Below, piece by piece: positions 25,070-33,981 of a stretch of DNA of 64,000 bases. Each line of letters starts with the position of its first letter. Position 1 is the first letter of the stretch. Source of the stretch: Cryobacterium sp. Y29 (GTDB lineage Bacteria; Actinomycetota; Actinomycetes; Actinomycetales; Microbacteriaceae); assembly GCF_002929825.1 (NCBI RefSeq), contig NZ_PJJN01000036.1, positions 186,001 through 250,000 of the forward strand, in the 5' to 3' direction. The notes below the pieces were generated by a model, which did no database searches, was not told where the DNA came from, and worked only from the letters and a program-made list of their open reading frames with translations. Position numbers and translations under genes: made by a program.

Positions 25070-26146
25070 TTAGGAGAGTTGAGCGATGATGGCCTCGGTG
25101 AGGGTGTCGGTGGGGGCGAACCCGCCCAGGTCGCGGGGTAGCACGCCAGCTTCGGTGACGGCGTTGATGGCCGCGTCGATGCGGTCGGCGTCGTCATCGA
25201 GGCCGAAGTGCCTGAGCATGAGGGCGGCGCTGGCAATTGCGCCGATGGGGTTTGCCACGCCGGTCCCGGCGATGTCGGGGGCCGAGCCGTGCACCGGTTC
25301 AAACATGCTCGGGTACCGGCGTTCCGGGTTGAGGTTCGCGCTGCTGGCGATACCAAGGCTACCAGCGAGTGCGCTGCCGAGGTCGGAGAGGATATCGGCA
25401 TTGAGGTTGGAGGCGACCACTACCGAGAGCTCCTCAGGTTGCAGCACGAACTTGGCCGCCATCGCATCAACCAGCACGCTTTCGGTGTCGACGTCGGGGT
25501 AATCGAGCAGGACGCGTTTGAACACGTCATCCCAGAGGACCATTCCGTACTGTTGGGCGTTGCTCTTGGTTACGCTCGAAACCTTCTTGTGCGTGCGGGT
25601 GCGGGCCAGTTCGAAGGCGAAACGCATGATCCGTTCGCAGCCCACCTCGGTGAACAGCGCCGTCTGCAGGGCCACCTCGGAGCCGCGGCCACGGGCACCG
25701 AGATTGCGGCCGCCGATGCCGGCGTACTCCCCCTCGCTGTTCTCACGTACGACGACCCAGTCAAGTTCAGTGTGATCAGCCTTTCGCAGCGGGCTCTGCA
25801 CTCCCGGCAGAAAAGTCACCGGGCGCACGTTGGCCCACTGATCGAATCCCTGGCAAATCGCCAGGCGTAGCCCCCAGAGGCTGATATGGTCGGGGACCGT
25901 ATGCCAGCCGACGGCCCCAAAGTAGATCGCGTCGAAGTCGCGCAGTTGATCAAGCCCGTCATCGGCCATCATCGTGCCGGTCTCGGTGTAGTACTGCGAC
26001 CCCCAGGGAAATTCGGTCCAGTCGAAGTTGAGTTCGGTGACGGATGTCCGTTCCACCGCGTCGAGCACGCGGCGCCCGGCCGCGACGACCTCAGTGCCGA
26101 TGCCGTCGGCGGGGATCGCAGCGATGCGATAAGTCTGTTTAGCCAT
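25070..26146 (-). CDS. Tartrate dehydrogenase/decarboxylase-type enzyme (isopropylmalate DH family), copy 2
   Basis: The 358-residue paralogue of the enzyme encoded at 20915-22006 has YRIAAIPADGIGTEV, WVVVRENSEGEYAG, the active-site Lys in SVTKSNAQQYG, and FEPVHGSAPDIAGTGVANP. A Gly-to-Ala change in the usual IPGDGIG motif is visible (IPADGIG); other family members share it. The two copies lie on either side of the transporter genes and are clearly diverged, so they may act on different stereoisomers or on tartrate and a related acid. It is the first structural gene after the LysR gene. Confidence 0.82.
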   Translation of the reverse strand: MAKQTYRIAAIPADGIGTEVVAAGRRVLDAVERTSVTELNFDWTEFPWGSQYYTETGTMMADDGLDQLRDFDAIYFGAVGWHTVPDHISLWGLRLAICQGFDQWANVRPVTFLPGVQSPLRKADHTELDWVVVRENSEGEYAGIGGRNLGARGRGSEVALQTALFTEVGCERIMRFAFELARTRTHKKVSSVTKSNAQQYGMVLWDDVFKRVLLDYPDVDTESVLVDAMAAKFVLQPEELSVVVASNLNADILSDLGSALAGSLGIASSANLNPERRYPSMFEPVHGSAPDIAGTGVANPIGAIASAALMLRHFGLDDDADRIDAAINAVTEAGVLPRDLGGFAPTDTLTEAIIAQLS

Positions 26147-26205
26147 GCTCAGGAGTCAACCGTGTTCGTCGGAACCTCGTCCAAGACAAGAAACCAATTG
26201 AACCG

Positions 26206-26220
26206 ATAGGAAATTCCTAT
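26206..26220. promoter_or_regulatory. Candidate LysR operator (T-N11-A palindrome)
   Basis: ATAGGAAATTCCTAT is a perfect 15-bp palindrome containing the LysR-type T-N11-A core. It overlaps the stop codon of the LysR gene and lies 60 bases upstream of the next gene's start. It is a natural site for inducer-dependent control of the tartrate genes. Confidence 0.6.
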
Positions 26221-27113
26221 ACATCCTGATTAGCGGCATATTCGCGCACGATCGCCACAAAGGCTTTGGCCGACGGAGTGAGGATCTGGCCTTCTCGGTA
26301 GGCGAGCGCGACCTCGAGCGTTACGACGGGAGCGAGGTGCATCACAGCAGCGCCGCAGAGGCGGGCAAGCCGGGTCCACGCTGCCGGGAGCACAGCCAGT
26401 CCGCCGCCGACGAGTACTAGCGGCAGGATTGCTGCGCGGTGTTCGACCTCCACCGCAAGGTCCACGTCAATGCCGGCGGCCACGATCTCGTCGACGACTT
26501 TGCGCATGACGCTGCCGGCCGGGGATACGATCATTCTCTGGCCGGCAAGTTCTCGGCGATGCACGACGGCATTGTCGAGAAACGGCGCCCCGGGAATGCC
26601 AACGAGCACCATGTCCTGCTCCTCGATGTGCTCGAGGATGACACCCGCCGGTGGCAGGAACTTAGCACTGCCGAGAAGCCCGATCTCGCTCGCACCGCTG
26701 GCCACGAGCTCGGCAGTTTCCATTCCACTGAAGGCGGCCCTGGCCCGAATTGTCACCCCTGGGTAGCGCTTTCCGAAGGCGAGGGCGATGGTACTGAATG
26801 GCTCAACGCTCTGTGAGGGCATCAGCGCGAGGTCAACATGGCCCACCAATCGACCCTTTAGCGATTCGGCCATGGCTCTCACGGCGTCCAGTCCGCGAAC
26901 GGCACGACGTGCCGGCTCGATGAGCGCACGGCCCGGTTCGCTCACGGTGACGGTGCGCCCGATGCGATGGAAAAGCTCAACGCCGAGATCTCGCTCCAGC
27001 GCCGCAATGGCCTGGGACAGTGAAGGTTGTGCCACATGCAACTGTGCCGCCGCTCGGCCGAAGCCGCCATGGTCGACAACTCCGAGAAAATATCGCAGAT
27101 GGCGCACATCCAT
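26217..27113 (-). CDS. LysR-family transcriptional regulator of the tartrate cluster
   Basis: The 298-residue protein has an N-terminal winged helix (MDVRHLRYFLGVVDHGGFGRAAAQLHV; recognition helix QPSLSQAIAALERDLG). A periplasmic-binding-type effector domain follows from about residue 90. It is co-directional with, and immediately upstream of, the tartrate genes rather than divergent. The palindrome at its 3' end suggests that it controls the downstream genes from an internal promoter. The effector is presumably a tartrate isomer, but this is inferred from neighbours. Confidence 0.85.
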   Translation of the reverse strand: MDVRHLRYFLGVVDHGGFGRAAAQLHVAQPSLSQAIAALERDLGVELFHRIGRTVTVSEPGRALIEPARRAVRGLDAVRAMAESLKGRLVGHVDLALMPSQSVEPFSTIALAFGKRYPGVTIRARAAFSGMETAELVASGASEIGLLGSAKFLPPAGVILEHIEEQDMVLVGIPGAPFLDNAVVHRRELAGQRMIVSPAGSVMRKVVDEIVAAGIDVDLAVEVEHRAAILPLVLVGGGLAVLPAAWTRLARLCGAAVMHLAPVVTLEVALAYREGQILTPSAKAFVAIVREYAANQDV

Positions 27114-27216
27114 GTTCCGCTCCCGTCACAAGCTTCGAGTCTCTCACACCGGCGGCGGTCCGGCAGGACCTATCGATATCGTCCCGAGCGCTGCTCCACC
27201 CCAGGGGAGAGACGTC

Positions 27217-27693
27217 CTAGTCGCCGAGGTGGCGCTGCGCCGACATCGCGCGATCCGATTCGCGCTTGTCGGTGCGTTCCCGCAAGGTCTGACGCTTGTC
27301 GTATTCTTTCTTGCCCTTGGCGACGGCAATTTCCACCTTCGCGCGACCGTCCGCAAAATAGATGCGCAGCGGAATGAGCGTGTATCCACCCTCTTTGGTC
27401 TTATGGCTGATCTTCACGATCTCCTTCTTGTGCAGAAGGAGCTTGCGCTTGCGACGCGGGGGGTGGTTGGTCCACGATCCACCGGAGTATTCCGGAATAT
27501 GCACCGCATCGAGCCAGGCCTCGCCACCCTCGATGAAGGCATAGCCGTCGACCAGGGTCGCCCGACCGGCACGGAGCGACTTGACCTCGGTGCCGCTCAA
27601 GACCATCCCGGCCTCGTAGGTGTCACTGATGAGGTAGTCATGTCGGGCCTTGCGGTTGGTCGCCACGACCTTTTCTCCACGTTCCCTGGGCAT
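27217..27693 (-). CDS. smpB: SsrA-binding protein SmpB
   Basis: The 158-residue protein shows the conserved SmpB core: [29 protein letters not shown], then [13 protein letters not shown] and [24 protein letters not shown]. The basic C-terminal tail ([23 protein letters not shown]) enters the ribosome decoding site during trans-translation. ATG 27693 follows GAGGTG; the longer frame upstream lacks homology. The gene ends the prfB-ftsE-ftsX-smpB block; its RNA partner is separated from it by the tartrate cluster. Confidence 0.97.
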   Translation of the reverse strand: MPRERGEKVVATNRKARHDYLISDTYEAGMVLSGTEVKSLRAGRATLVDGYAFIEGGEAWLDAVHIPEYSGGSWTNHPPRRKRKLLLHKKEIVKISHKTKEGGYTLIPLRIYFADGRAKVEIAVAKGKKEYDKRQTLRERTDKRESDRAMSAQRHLGD

Positions 27694-27795
27694 GTATACA
27701 CCTCGATTCTTTTCTTCAAGCGGATGCCGTCGGCCGTTCGGCAGACAGCCCACCAGTCTAGCGGAACCCTGCCATGCCCGGCATCCGCTTCTGGG

Positions 27796-28710
27796 TTAGA
27801 CCTTGAGGTAGCGAGTGATCGCGAAGTTGGCCGAGAACGCGGCGAGCACCGCACCCACCACGAGCAAAATGGGCACCACAACGAGGGCATCGTCCATGCC
27901 GATCAGGGCGAAGCCGGTGAGCCTCGCACCGAGGTAGCCCTGCACGAAGAAGTACACGAGCGCAACGATCGCGCCGCCGGCCAGCAGCGAGCCGAGCAGC
28001 GCCGCGAAGACGCCTTCCAGGATGAACGGCGTCTGGATGAACCGGTTGCTCGCGCCCACCAACCGCATGATGCCCAGTTCCCGTCGCCTGGAGAACGCGG
28101 ACAAACGGATGGTGGTGGCGATCAGGAGCGCCGCCGCAATCAGCATCAACCCGGCAATCCCGATGGCCGTGTAGCTCGCCACATTGAGCACGGAGAAGAT
28201 CTGGTCGAGGTATTTGCGCTGGTCAGCGACATTCTCAACGCCGGCAACCCCCGACAGGCTCTCCACCAGCACCGCGGACTGGGACGGGTCTTTCAGGTTC
28301 ACCCAGAACGTCTGGTTGAGCTGGTCGGCCGTGACATAGTCGGCGACCGGGTTGCCGGCGAACTGCTTCTTGAAGTTCTCGAAGGCCTGCTCGTGCGTCT
28401 CGAAATAGTAGTTGTCGATGAAGGACGTCAGGGTCGGTGAGGTCAGCTGGGCTTCGACGGCGGCGATCTGCTCCGGTGACGCGTCGCCGCCGGTGCAGGT
28501 TTCGCCCGGCGAGATATCGGAGCACATGTAGATGCCGACCTGCGCCTTGTCGTACCAGAAGTTTTTCATCTGGCCGATCTGCATCTGCATGAGAATGGCC
28601 GCACCGACGAAGGTGAGCGAGATGAAGGTCACGAGCACGACGGAGACGACCATGGACGCATTGCGCCGAAGACCATTCGCGGCCTCGGACAGCACCAGGC
28701 CGAGCCTCAT
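27796..28710 (-). CDS. ftsX: Cell-division ABC transporter permease FtsX
   Basis: The 304-residue protein has one N-terminal span (about 20-45), a large extracellular domain (about 50-170) that in actinobacteria contacts peptidoglycan hydrolases, and three C-terminal spans with FSRRRELGIMRLVGASNRFIQTPF, the conserved FtsX cytoplasmic loop. The extracellular part has two cysteines (MCSDISPGETCTGG) that could form a disulfide. It overlaps ftsE by 4 bases. Confidence 0.95.
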   Translation of the reverse strand: MRLGLVLSEAANGLRRNASMVVSVVLVTFISLTFVGAAILMQMQIGQMKNFWYDKAQVGIYMCSDISPGETCTGGDASPEQIAAVEAQLTSPTLTSFIDNYYFETHEQAFENFKKQFAGNPVADYVTADQLNQTFWVNLKDPSQSAVLVESLSGVAGVENVADQRKYLDQIFSVLNVASYTAIGIAGLMLIAAALLIATTIRLSAFSRRRELGIMRLVGASNRFIQTPFILEGVFAALLGSLLAGGAIVALVYFFVQGYLGARLTGFALIGMDDALVVVPILLVVGAVLAAFSANFAITRYLKV

Positions 28711-29816
28711 CGGGTCGGCCCCACGTTCTGTTCGCCCGTTTGATCGGGTTTCTCCCCCGGCGCCCGCAGCCCGAGTTTCTCGGCGAGAGTGAGCTGCTCC
28801 GGGTCATCGTTTTGGGCGACCGGCAGCACGGGGCGTGTCATCGGCGGCACCGGTGTAGCGAGGACGTCGTCGACAGCGGGGTCATCGACAGCAGGGTCAT
28901 CGACAGTTGGGGCTTGGACGGGAGGTGCAGCGATCGGTGCTGGCGCCACGGCCGACGCTGCGGCAACAGCCGCCGCCGCAGCCTGATGCAACGATACGGA
29001 GGTTTCGGGAACCGGCGCAGAGGGGTGCGTCAACGATGGTTCCGACGCAGCGGCGGGCCGGGTGTAAGAGACGGGCGCCGGCTCGCTGGTGGGAGCATCC
29101 GTTGTTGACGCCTGCACGATGGTGGGAATGGAGGCGGTGGTGTAGCCGCCCTGGCGCTCGTCACGCACGATCTCACCGTGCACGAGCTCGATCACCCGGC
29201 GCTGCATCTGGTCGACGATGCCAGCTTCGTGGGTGGCCATGATGACGGTGGTGCCACTGGCATTGATGCTCGCGAGCAGCGACATGATCTCGGCGCTCGT
29301 GGTGGGGTCAAGGTTTCCGGTGGGCTCATCGGCCAGCAGAATCTGTGGTTTGTTCACGATGGCGCGAGCAATGGCCACCCGCTGCTGCTCACCACCGGAG
29401 AGTTCGTGCGGGAGGCGCTGGGATTTTTCGGCCAGGCCGACCATCTTGAGGGTGTCGGGCACGGCTTCCTGAATGAAGCCGCGGCTCTTGCCGATGACCT
29501 GCAGGCTGAAGGCGACGTTGTCGAAGACGGTCTTGTTCGGCAGCAGACGAAAGTCCTGAAAAACCACACCCATGTTGCGGCGAAAGTAAGGCACCTTGCG
29601 GTTCGAGATCGACCTCAGGTCCTGGCCGAGCACGTGGATGCTGCCGCTGGTCGGCTTTTCCTCCTTGAGCACGAGCCGCAGGCAGCTCGATTTGCCCGAT
29701 CCGGAGGCGCCGACCAGAAAGACGAATTCGCCTCGCAAAATCTCGACGTCGATCGAGTTCAGTGCCGGCCGAGTGGTGCCGGGGTACTTCTTGGTTATGT
29801 GATCAAAACGGATCAT
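28707..29816 (-). CDS. ftsE: Cell-division ABC ATPase FtsE with long Pro/Ala-rich C-terminal extension
   Basis: Residues 1-228 are a normal FtsE: Walker A GASGSGKSS near residue 36, Q-loop FQDFRLLPNKT, signature LSGGEQQR, Walker B ILLADEPTGNLD. Residues about 229-369 are an added tail rich in Ala, Pro, Thr and Ser, with a short repeat DDPAVDDPAVDD. It ends in the more ordered segment EQLTLAEKLGLRAPGEK. Classical FtsE is about 225-230 residues. The tail should be cytoplasmic and flexible, and its end could dock a partner. It is coupled to ftsX. Confidence 0.94.
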   Translation of the reverse strand: MIRFDHITKKYPGTTRPALNSIDVEILRGEFVFLVGASGSGKSSCLRLVLKEEKPTSGSIHVLGQDLRSISNRKVPYFRRNMGVVFQDFRLLPNKTVFDNVAFSLQVIGKSRGFIQEAVPDTLKMVGLAEKSQRLPHELSGGEQQRVAIARAIVNKPQILLADEPTGNLDPTTSAEIMSLLASINASGTTVIMATHEAGIVDQMQRRVIELVHGEIVRDERQGGYTTASIPTIVQASTTDAPTSEPAPVSYTRPAAASEPSLTHPSAPVPETSVSLHQAAAAAVAAASAVAPAPIAAPPVQAPTVDDPAVDDPAVDDVLATPVPPMTRPVLPVAQNDDPEQLTLAEKLGLRAPGEKPDQTGEQNVGPTR

Positions 29817-29893
29817 AGCTCTTAGAGCCTAGGCATCCGCGGGCGTTTTCCCAACAGCGACATACCCGCCAGCACCGAAGCCTCAGCATCCGT

Positions 29894-31006
<1,113 letters not shown>

Positions 31007-31046
31007 GTTCCGCCCAGCCTACCGGGCTGGCGTAGCATCGGTTCTG

Positions 31047-32432
31047 ATGAGTAATGCGCGGCGGGCCCTCAACCTGCGATCCATCGCCCTGACGGCGTTC
31101 CTACCCACTCTGCTGTTCTCGGTGGGTGAGGGCGCGATCATTCCGCTCATTCCGCTGGTCGCCAATGATCTGGGCGCCACGCTCGCCATCGCCGGGGTGA
31201 TCGCCGCCATGGTTATGCTCGGCGAACTGGTCGGCGACGTTCCCAGCGGCTGGGTCGTCTCCCGCATCGGCGAACGCAACTCGATGATCTGGGCCTCCGT
31301 CATCACGATCGGCGCGGTGGTCATCTGCCTCACCGCACCCAACCCGCTCGTACTCGGCCTGGGAATCTTTTTGATCGGCATCGCGACGGCCGTGTTCGCC
31401 CTGGCCCGGCACGCTTTCATGACCAGTTATGTGCCCCTCGTCTACCGGGCCCGCGCACTGTCGACGCTCGGCGGCGTGTTTCGGGCCGGCTGGTTCGTGG
31501 GGCCGTTCCTGTCCGCCGCGCTGATCCACCTCACCGGCAGCACCCAGGCCGCGTTCTGGGTCTTCATCGTCTGCTGCGTGCTCGCCGTCGCGATGCTGGT
31601 GATTCTGCCAGACCCCACCCGTGACCTCGACGCGTCGGAACGCGCTGTGCCGGAACGCGCTGCACCGGACCAGTCTGTACCGGACCAGGCCGCGCCCGAG
31701 CGCGCTGCACCGGAATCCTCTGTGCCGGAACAGGCTGTACCGGAAGGGCGAGCATCCGCGTCACCGGCCGACGTCACACCGCCCGGGGCCGCCGAAACGG
31801 ATGCCGCGGCACTCGCCGCACGCGGCCTCTTTCAGACCATCCGAGTCCACCGGGGCGTGCTCGTGCGGCTCGGCACTGGCGCCGCCCTCGTGGGCGCGAT
31901 GCGCGCCAGCCGAACCGTCATGCTGCCCCTCTGGGCGGTCAGCATCGGCATCAGTGCGCCCGACACGGCGCTCATCATCGGCATCGCCGGCGGCATTGAC
32001 TTCGTGTTGTTCTACGCCAGCGGCCAGATCATGGACCGCTTCGGTCGCATCTGGAGCGCGGTACCCTCGATGATCGGCCTCGGCGTCGGCCATGTCGCGC
32101 TCGCGTTCACGCACGATCTGCCGAGCAACGTCGGCTGGTTCATCGGCATCGCGATGTTTCTCTCCCTGGCCAACGGCATCGGCAGCGGCCTGCTCATGAC
32201 GCTCGGCGCTGACCTCGCACCGCAGCGGTATCCGGCGCCGTTTCTCGGCGCCTGGCGATTCACCGCCGACTTCGGCAGCGCCGCCGCGCCACTCGCCCTC
32301 GCCGGTATCACCGCGCTCGCTTCGCTGTCGATCGCGAGCGGCATCGTCGGGGTCTTCGGCCTGTTCGGCGCCGTGCTGCTCAGCCGCTACATTCCCCGCT
32401 TCGCCCCCCACCGCCCCCGCACCCTGCTCTAG
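31047..32432 (+). CDS. MFS transporter with pentapeptide-repeat central loop
   Basis: The 461-residue protein has 12 predicted spans in two six-helix halves. The MFS loop motif between helices 2 and 3 is seen as [16 protein letters not shown], and its counterpart in the second half as [12 protein letters not shown]. The halves are joined by a long loop (about residues 190-260). This loop contains seven copies of a five-residue unit ending in Pro ([35 protein letters not shown]). The substrate is unknown. The ATG at 31047 is chosen because the membrane domain begins there; an open frame continues far upstream inside prfB on the other strand. Confidence 0.87.
   Translation: MSNARRALNLRSIALTAFLPTLLFSVGEGAIIPLIPLVANDLGATLAIAGVIAAMVMLGELVGDVPSGWVVSRIGERNSMIWASVITIGAVVICLTAPNPLVLGLGIFLIGIATAVFALARHAFMTSYVPLVYRARALSTLGGVFRAGWFVGPFLSAALIHLTGSTQAAFWVFIVCCVLAVAMLVILPDPTRDLDASERAVPERAAPDQSVPDQAAPERAAPESSVPEQAVPEGRASASPADVTPPGAAETDAAALAARGLFQTIRVHRGVLVRLGTGAALVGAMRASRTVMLPLWAVSIGISAPDTALIIGIAGGIDFVLFYASGQIMDRFGRIWSAVPSMIGLGVGHVALAFTHDLPSNVGWFIGIAMFLSLANGIGSGLLMTLGADLAPQRYPAPFLGAWRFTADFGSAAAPLALAGITALASLSIASGIVGVFGLFGAVLLSRYIPRFAPHRPRTLL
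31638..31742 (+). repeat. 15-bp tandem repeat inside the MFS gene
   Basis: Seven diverged copies of a 15-base unit (type GAACGCGCTGTGCCG) encode seven pentapeptides ending in Pro in the central cytoplasmic loop. Copies differ at one to four bases, mostly in the first two codons. The array keeps frame, so copy-number change would lengthen or shorten the loop without breaking the protein. Confidence 0.85.
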
Positions 32433-32476
32433 TAGCCTCGGGCACTTTCCCCCTCTTCCCTCCTTCCCTCCCGTCG

Positions 32477-32642
32477 TCCCCCTCTTCCTCTCTTCCTCTC
32501 TTCCTTTCTTCCCCTCTTCCCCTCTTTCCCTCTTCCCCTCTTCCTCTCTTCCTCTCTTCCCCTCTTCCTCTCTTCCTCTCTTTCCCTCTTCCCCTCTTCC
32601 CCTCTTCCCCTCTTCCTCTCTTCCTCTCTTCCTCTCTTCCTC
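32477..32642 (+). repeat. 166-nt uninterrupted polypyrimidine tract of 8-bp repeats
   Basis: From 32477 to 32642 the plus strand contains only C and T. The pattern is about 20 variants of an 8-base unit, CCTCTTCC or TCTCTTCC, with occasional CCTCTTTC. A shorter C/T run (32445-32472) precedes it, broken by GTCG. Such tracts can form triplex DNA and can expand or contract by slippage. It lies directly after the MFS stop codon. Confidence 0.93.
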
Positions 32643-32679
32643 ACCCGTCTTCCCCCACCCGTCTTCCCCCACCTTTCCA

Positions 32680-32775
32680 GCGCGTAACTCCTGCAATTTC
32701 TTCGCGGCCAAAAATTCTGCCGCGAGTTTGCGGGCATCCGCTTCTGGAGGGTCCCGGATTGCAGGAGTTATGCGC
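32680..32775. repeat. Long imperfect palindrome, REP/MITE-like
   Basis: Arms 32680-32697 and 32758-32775 are complementary at 17 of 18 positions (GCGC[A/G]TAACTCCTGCAAT). Inside the 60-base spacer a second perfect stem, CGCGGC/GCCGCG, lies at 32703-32708 and 32719-32724. The nested structure resembles a small mobile or REP-type intergenic element. It ends 46 bases before the next start codon. Confidence 0.6.
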
Positions 32776-32821
32776 CGATTCTCCTTGGAATGATCTGGGA
32801 AGCTCGGGCGTTGGCCCACGC

Positions 32822-33259
32822 ATGCCCCTCATCGGAGAATACGAGCCAAGCACCGCCCAGTGGGTGCGCGATCAGGTCGACCTGTATGAGAAGTCCGGCG
32901 GTACCGAGGGCACAACCCTGCGCGGCATGCCCGTCATCGTGCTGACTACCCTCGGCGTGAAGAGCGGCAAGCTGCGCAAGGCTCCGCTTATGCGGGTCGA
33001 GCACGACGGCCAGTATGCTGCCGTCGCCTCGCTCGGCGGCAGCCCCAAAAACCCGGTTTGGTACGCGAATGTCGTTGCGCACCCCGAGGTCGAGCTGCAA
33101 GACGGCACCCAGAAGTGGGACATGCGCGCCCGCGAGGTCACCGGCGACGAAAAAGCCGCCTGGTGGAGGCGCGCCGTGGCGGCATTCCCCGACTACGCCG
33201 CCTACCAGATCAAGACCGACCGCGAGATTCCTGTCTTCGTGCTCGAACCGATCGAATAA
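32822..33259 (+). CDS. Nitroreductase/quinone reductase family, deazaflavin (F420)-dependent oxidoreductase (Ddn-like)
   Basis: The 145-residue protein fits the Ddn family of split-barrel F420 enzymes. [39 protein letters not shown] contains the family's Gly-x-Lys-Ser-Gly...Arg pattern that binds the deazaflavin phosphate. [24 protein letters not shown] is the other conserved block. Family members reduce quinones, nitroimidazoles or other activated substrates; the natural substrate is unknown. ATG 32822 has only a weak Shine-Dalgarno. Confidence 0.87.
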   Translation: MPLIGEYEPSTAQWVRDQVDLYEKSGGTEGTTLRGMPVIVLTTLGVKSGKLRKAPLMRVEHDGQYAAVASLGGSPKNPVWYANVVAHPEVELQDGTQKWDMRAREVTGDEKAAWWRRAVAAFPDYAAYQIKTDREIPVFVLEPIE

Positions 33260-33261
33260 AA

Positions 33262-33944
33262 GTGGCGAAAGCAACCATCCGCAAGGCGTTGATCGACCGT
33301 ATTATCCTGCACGACCGTGTTGACGACGATGGTGTGTCGTTGCGTTCCGGCGACGCCCGTGAAGCGGAGCGGTACGCCGGCAGTGACTTGGATGGCCGCG
33401 ACCTCACCGGCAGCACCTTGAAGGAGTGCGAATTCAGCTAGTGTCCCTGCACGAAACAGCATTGCGCGGGGCATTCTTTTCGGAGTGCCTCGCGACCGAC
33501 CTGCATGCGCCGGTGCCCAGCGCGCCGCGCTCCAGCTCGCGTGACGTACGCATCGAGCGCGCTCGGCTCGGCTTGGCTTGGTTTGGTTTGGTTGAAACCT
33601 ACGAGGCAAGGATGCGTTCCATGCACATCAACGGCTCGAAGCTCGATTTCGTAAACCTGCGCAACGCCGCCCTGACCGACGTGCTCCTCAGTAACTGCAT
33701 CATCGGGGAACTCGACCTCGGCAGCGTCACCGTGCAGTGACTCGAGCTGCAGAACTGCCGCATCGGCACCCTCGAAATCGGTCGCGCCCAGTTCACAGAT
33801 GTCGACCTGCGTTCGAGTGATTTCTCGGCCGTGCACGGCCTTGAGGGACTGCGCGGAGCGACGATCGACGACGCCCCGCTGAGCCTGCTGGCATCGTTGT
33901 TGGCCACGCACCTCGGCTGCGCGTCGAGTAGCGCTGTTCGATGA
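33262..33944 (+). pseudogene. Decayed pentapeptide-repeat protein gene
   Basis: A GTG at 33262 opens a frame with pentapeptide-repeat character (SDLDGRDLTGSTLKECEF) that stops at TAG 33439-33441. The same type of sequence continues in another frame from about 33435 (LHETALRGAFFSECLATDLHAP, then LDFVNLRNAALTDVLLSNC). That frame is stopped by TGA at 33738-33740, and in-frame homology resumes (LELQNCRIGTLEIGRAQFTDVDLRSSDF) to 33944. So there is at least one frameshift and one nonsense codon. A 5-base repeat array inside it may also be an insertion. Intact relatives are about 220 residues. Confidence 0.82.
33561..33594 (+). repeat. Pentanucleotide array in the pentapeptide-repeat pseudogene
   Basis: Seven consecutive 5-base units step from GCTCG (two) to GCTTG (two) to GTTTG (two) to GTTGA. 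They lie where the protein should read from the repeat-rich N-terminal part into the central part, and they encode an anomalous Leu/Trp/Phe run. Confidence 0.75.
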
Positions 33945-33981
33945 GTGGATGCCACGGTCTGGCCCCGCATATTTATCAGCC

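Larger units (their letters stand above)
32433..32821. other. Intergenic region: polypyrimidine tract and large dyad
   Basis: No gene is supported in these 389 bases. They hold a long C/T-only tract (separate entry), a 14-base direct repeat (two copies of ACCCGTCTTCCCCC, about 32643-32670) and a long inverted repeat (separate entry). Open frames here on the minus strand are low-complexity Lys/Arg/Glu/Gly translations of the tract. Confidence 0.7.

Noticed and set aside
19100-27300. Integrase or attachment-site repeats around ssrA
   Set aside because: I looked for a second copy of the ssrA 3' end and for recombinase motifs in the flanking genes and found neither.
26788-28440. 550-residue plus-strand open frame
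   Set aside because: It is antisense to the LysR gene, smpB and ftsX, all of which carry family motifs on the other strand.
31761-32819. 352-residue minus-strand frame rich in Lys/Arg/Glu/Gly
   Set aside because: The striking KRGREEE composition is only a translation of the polypyrimidine tract, and the rest is antisense to the MFS gene.
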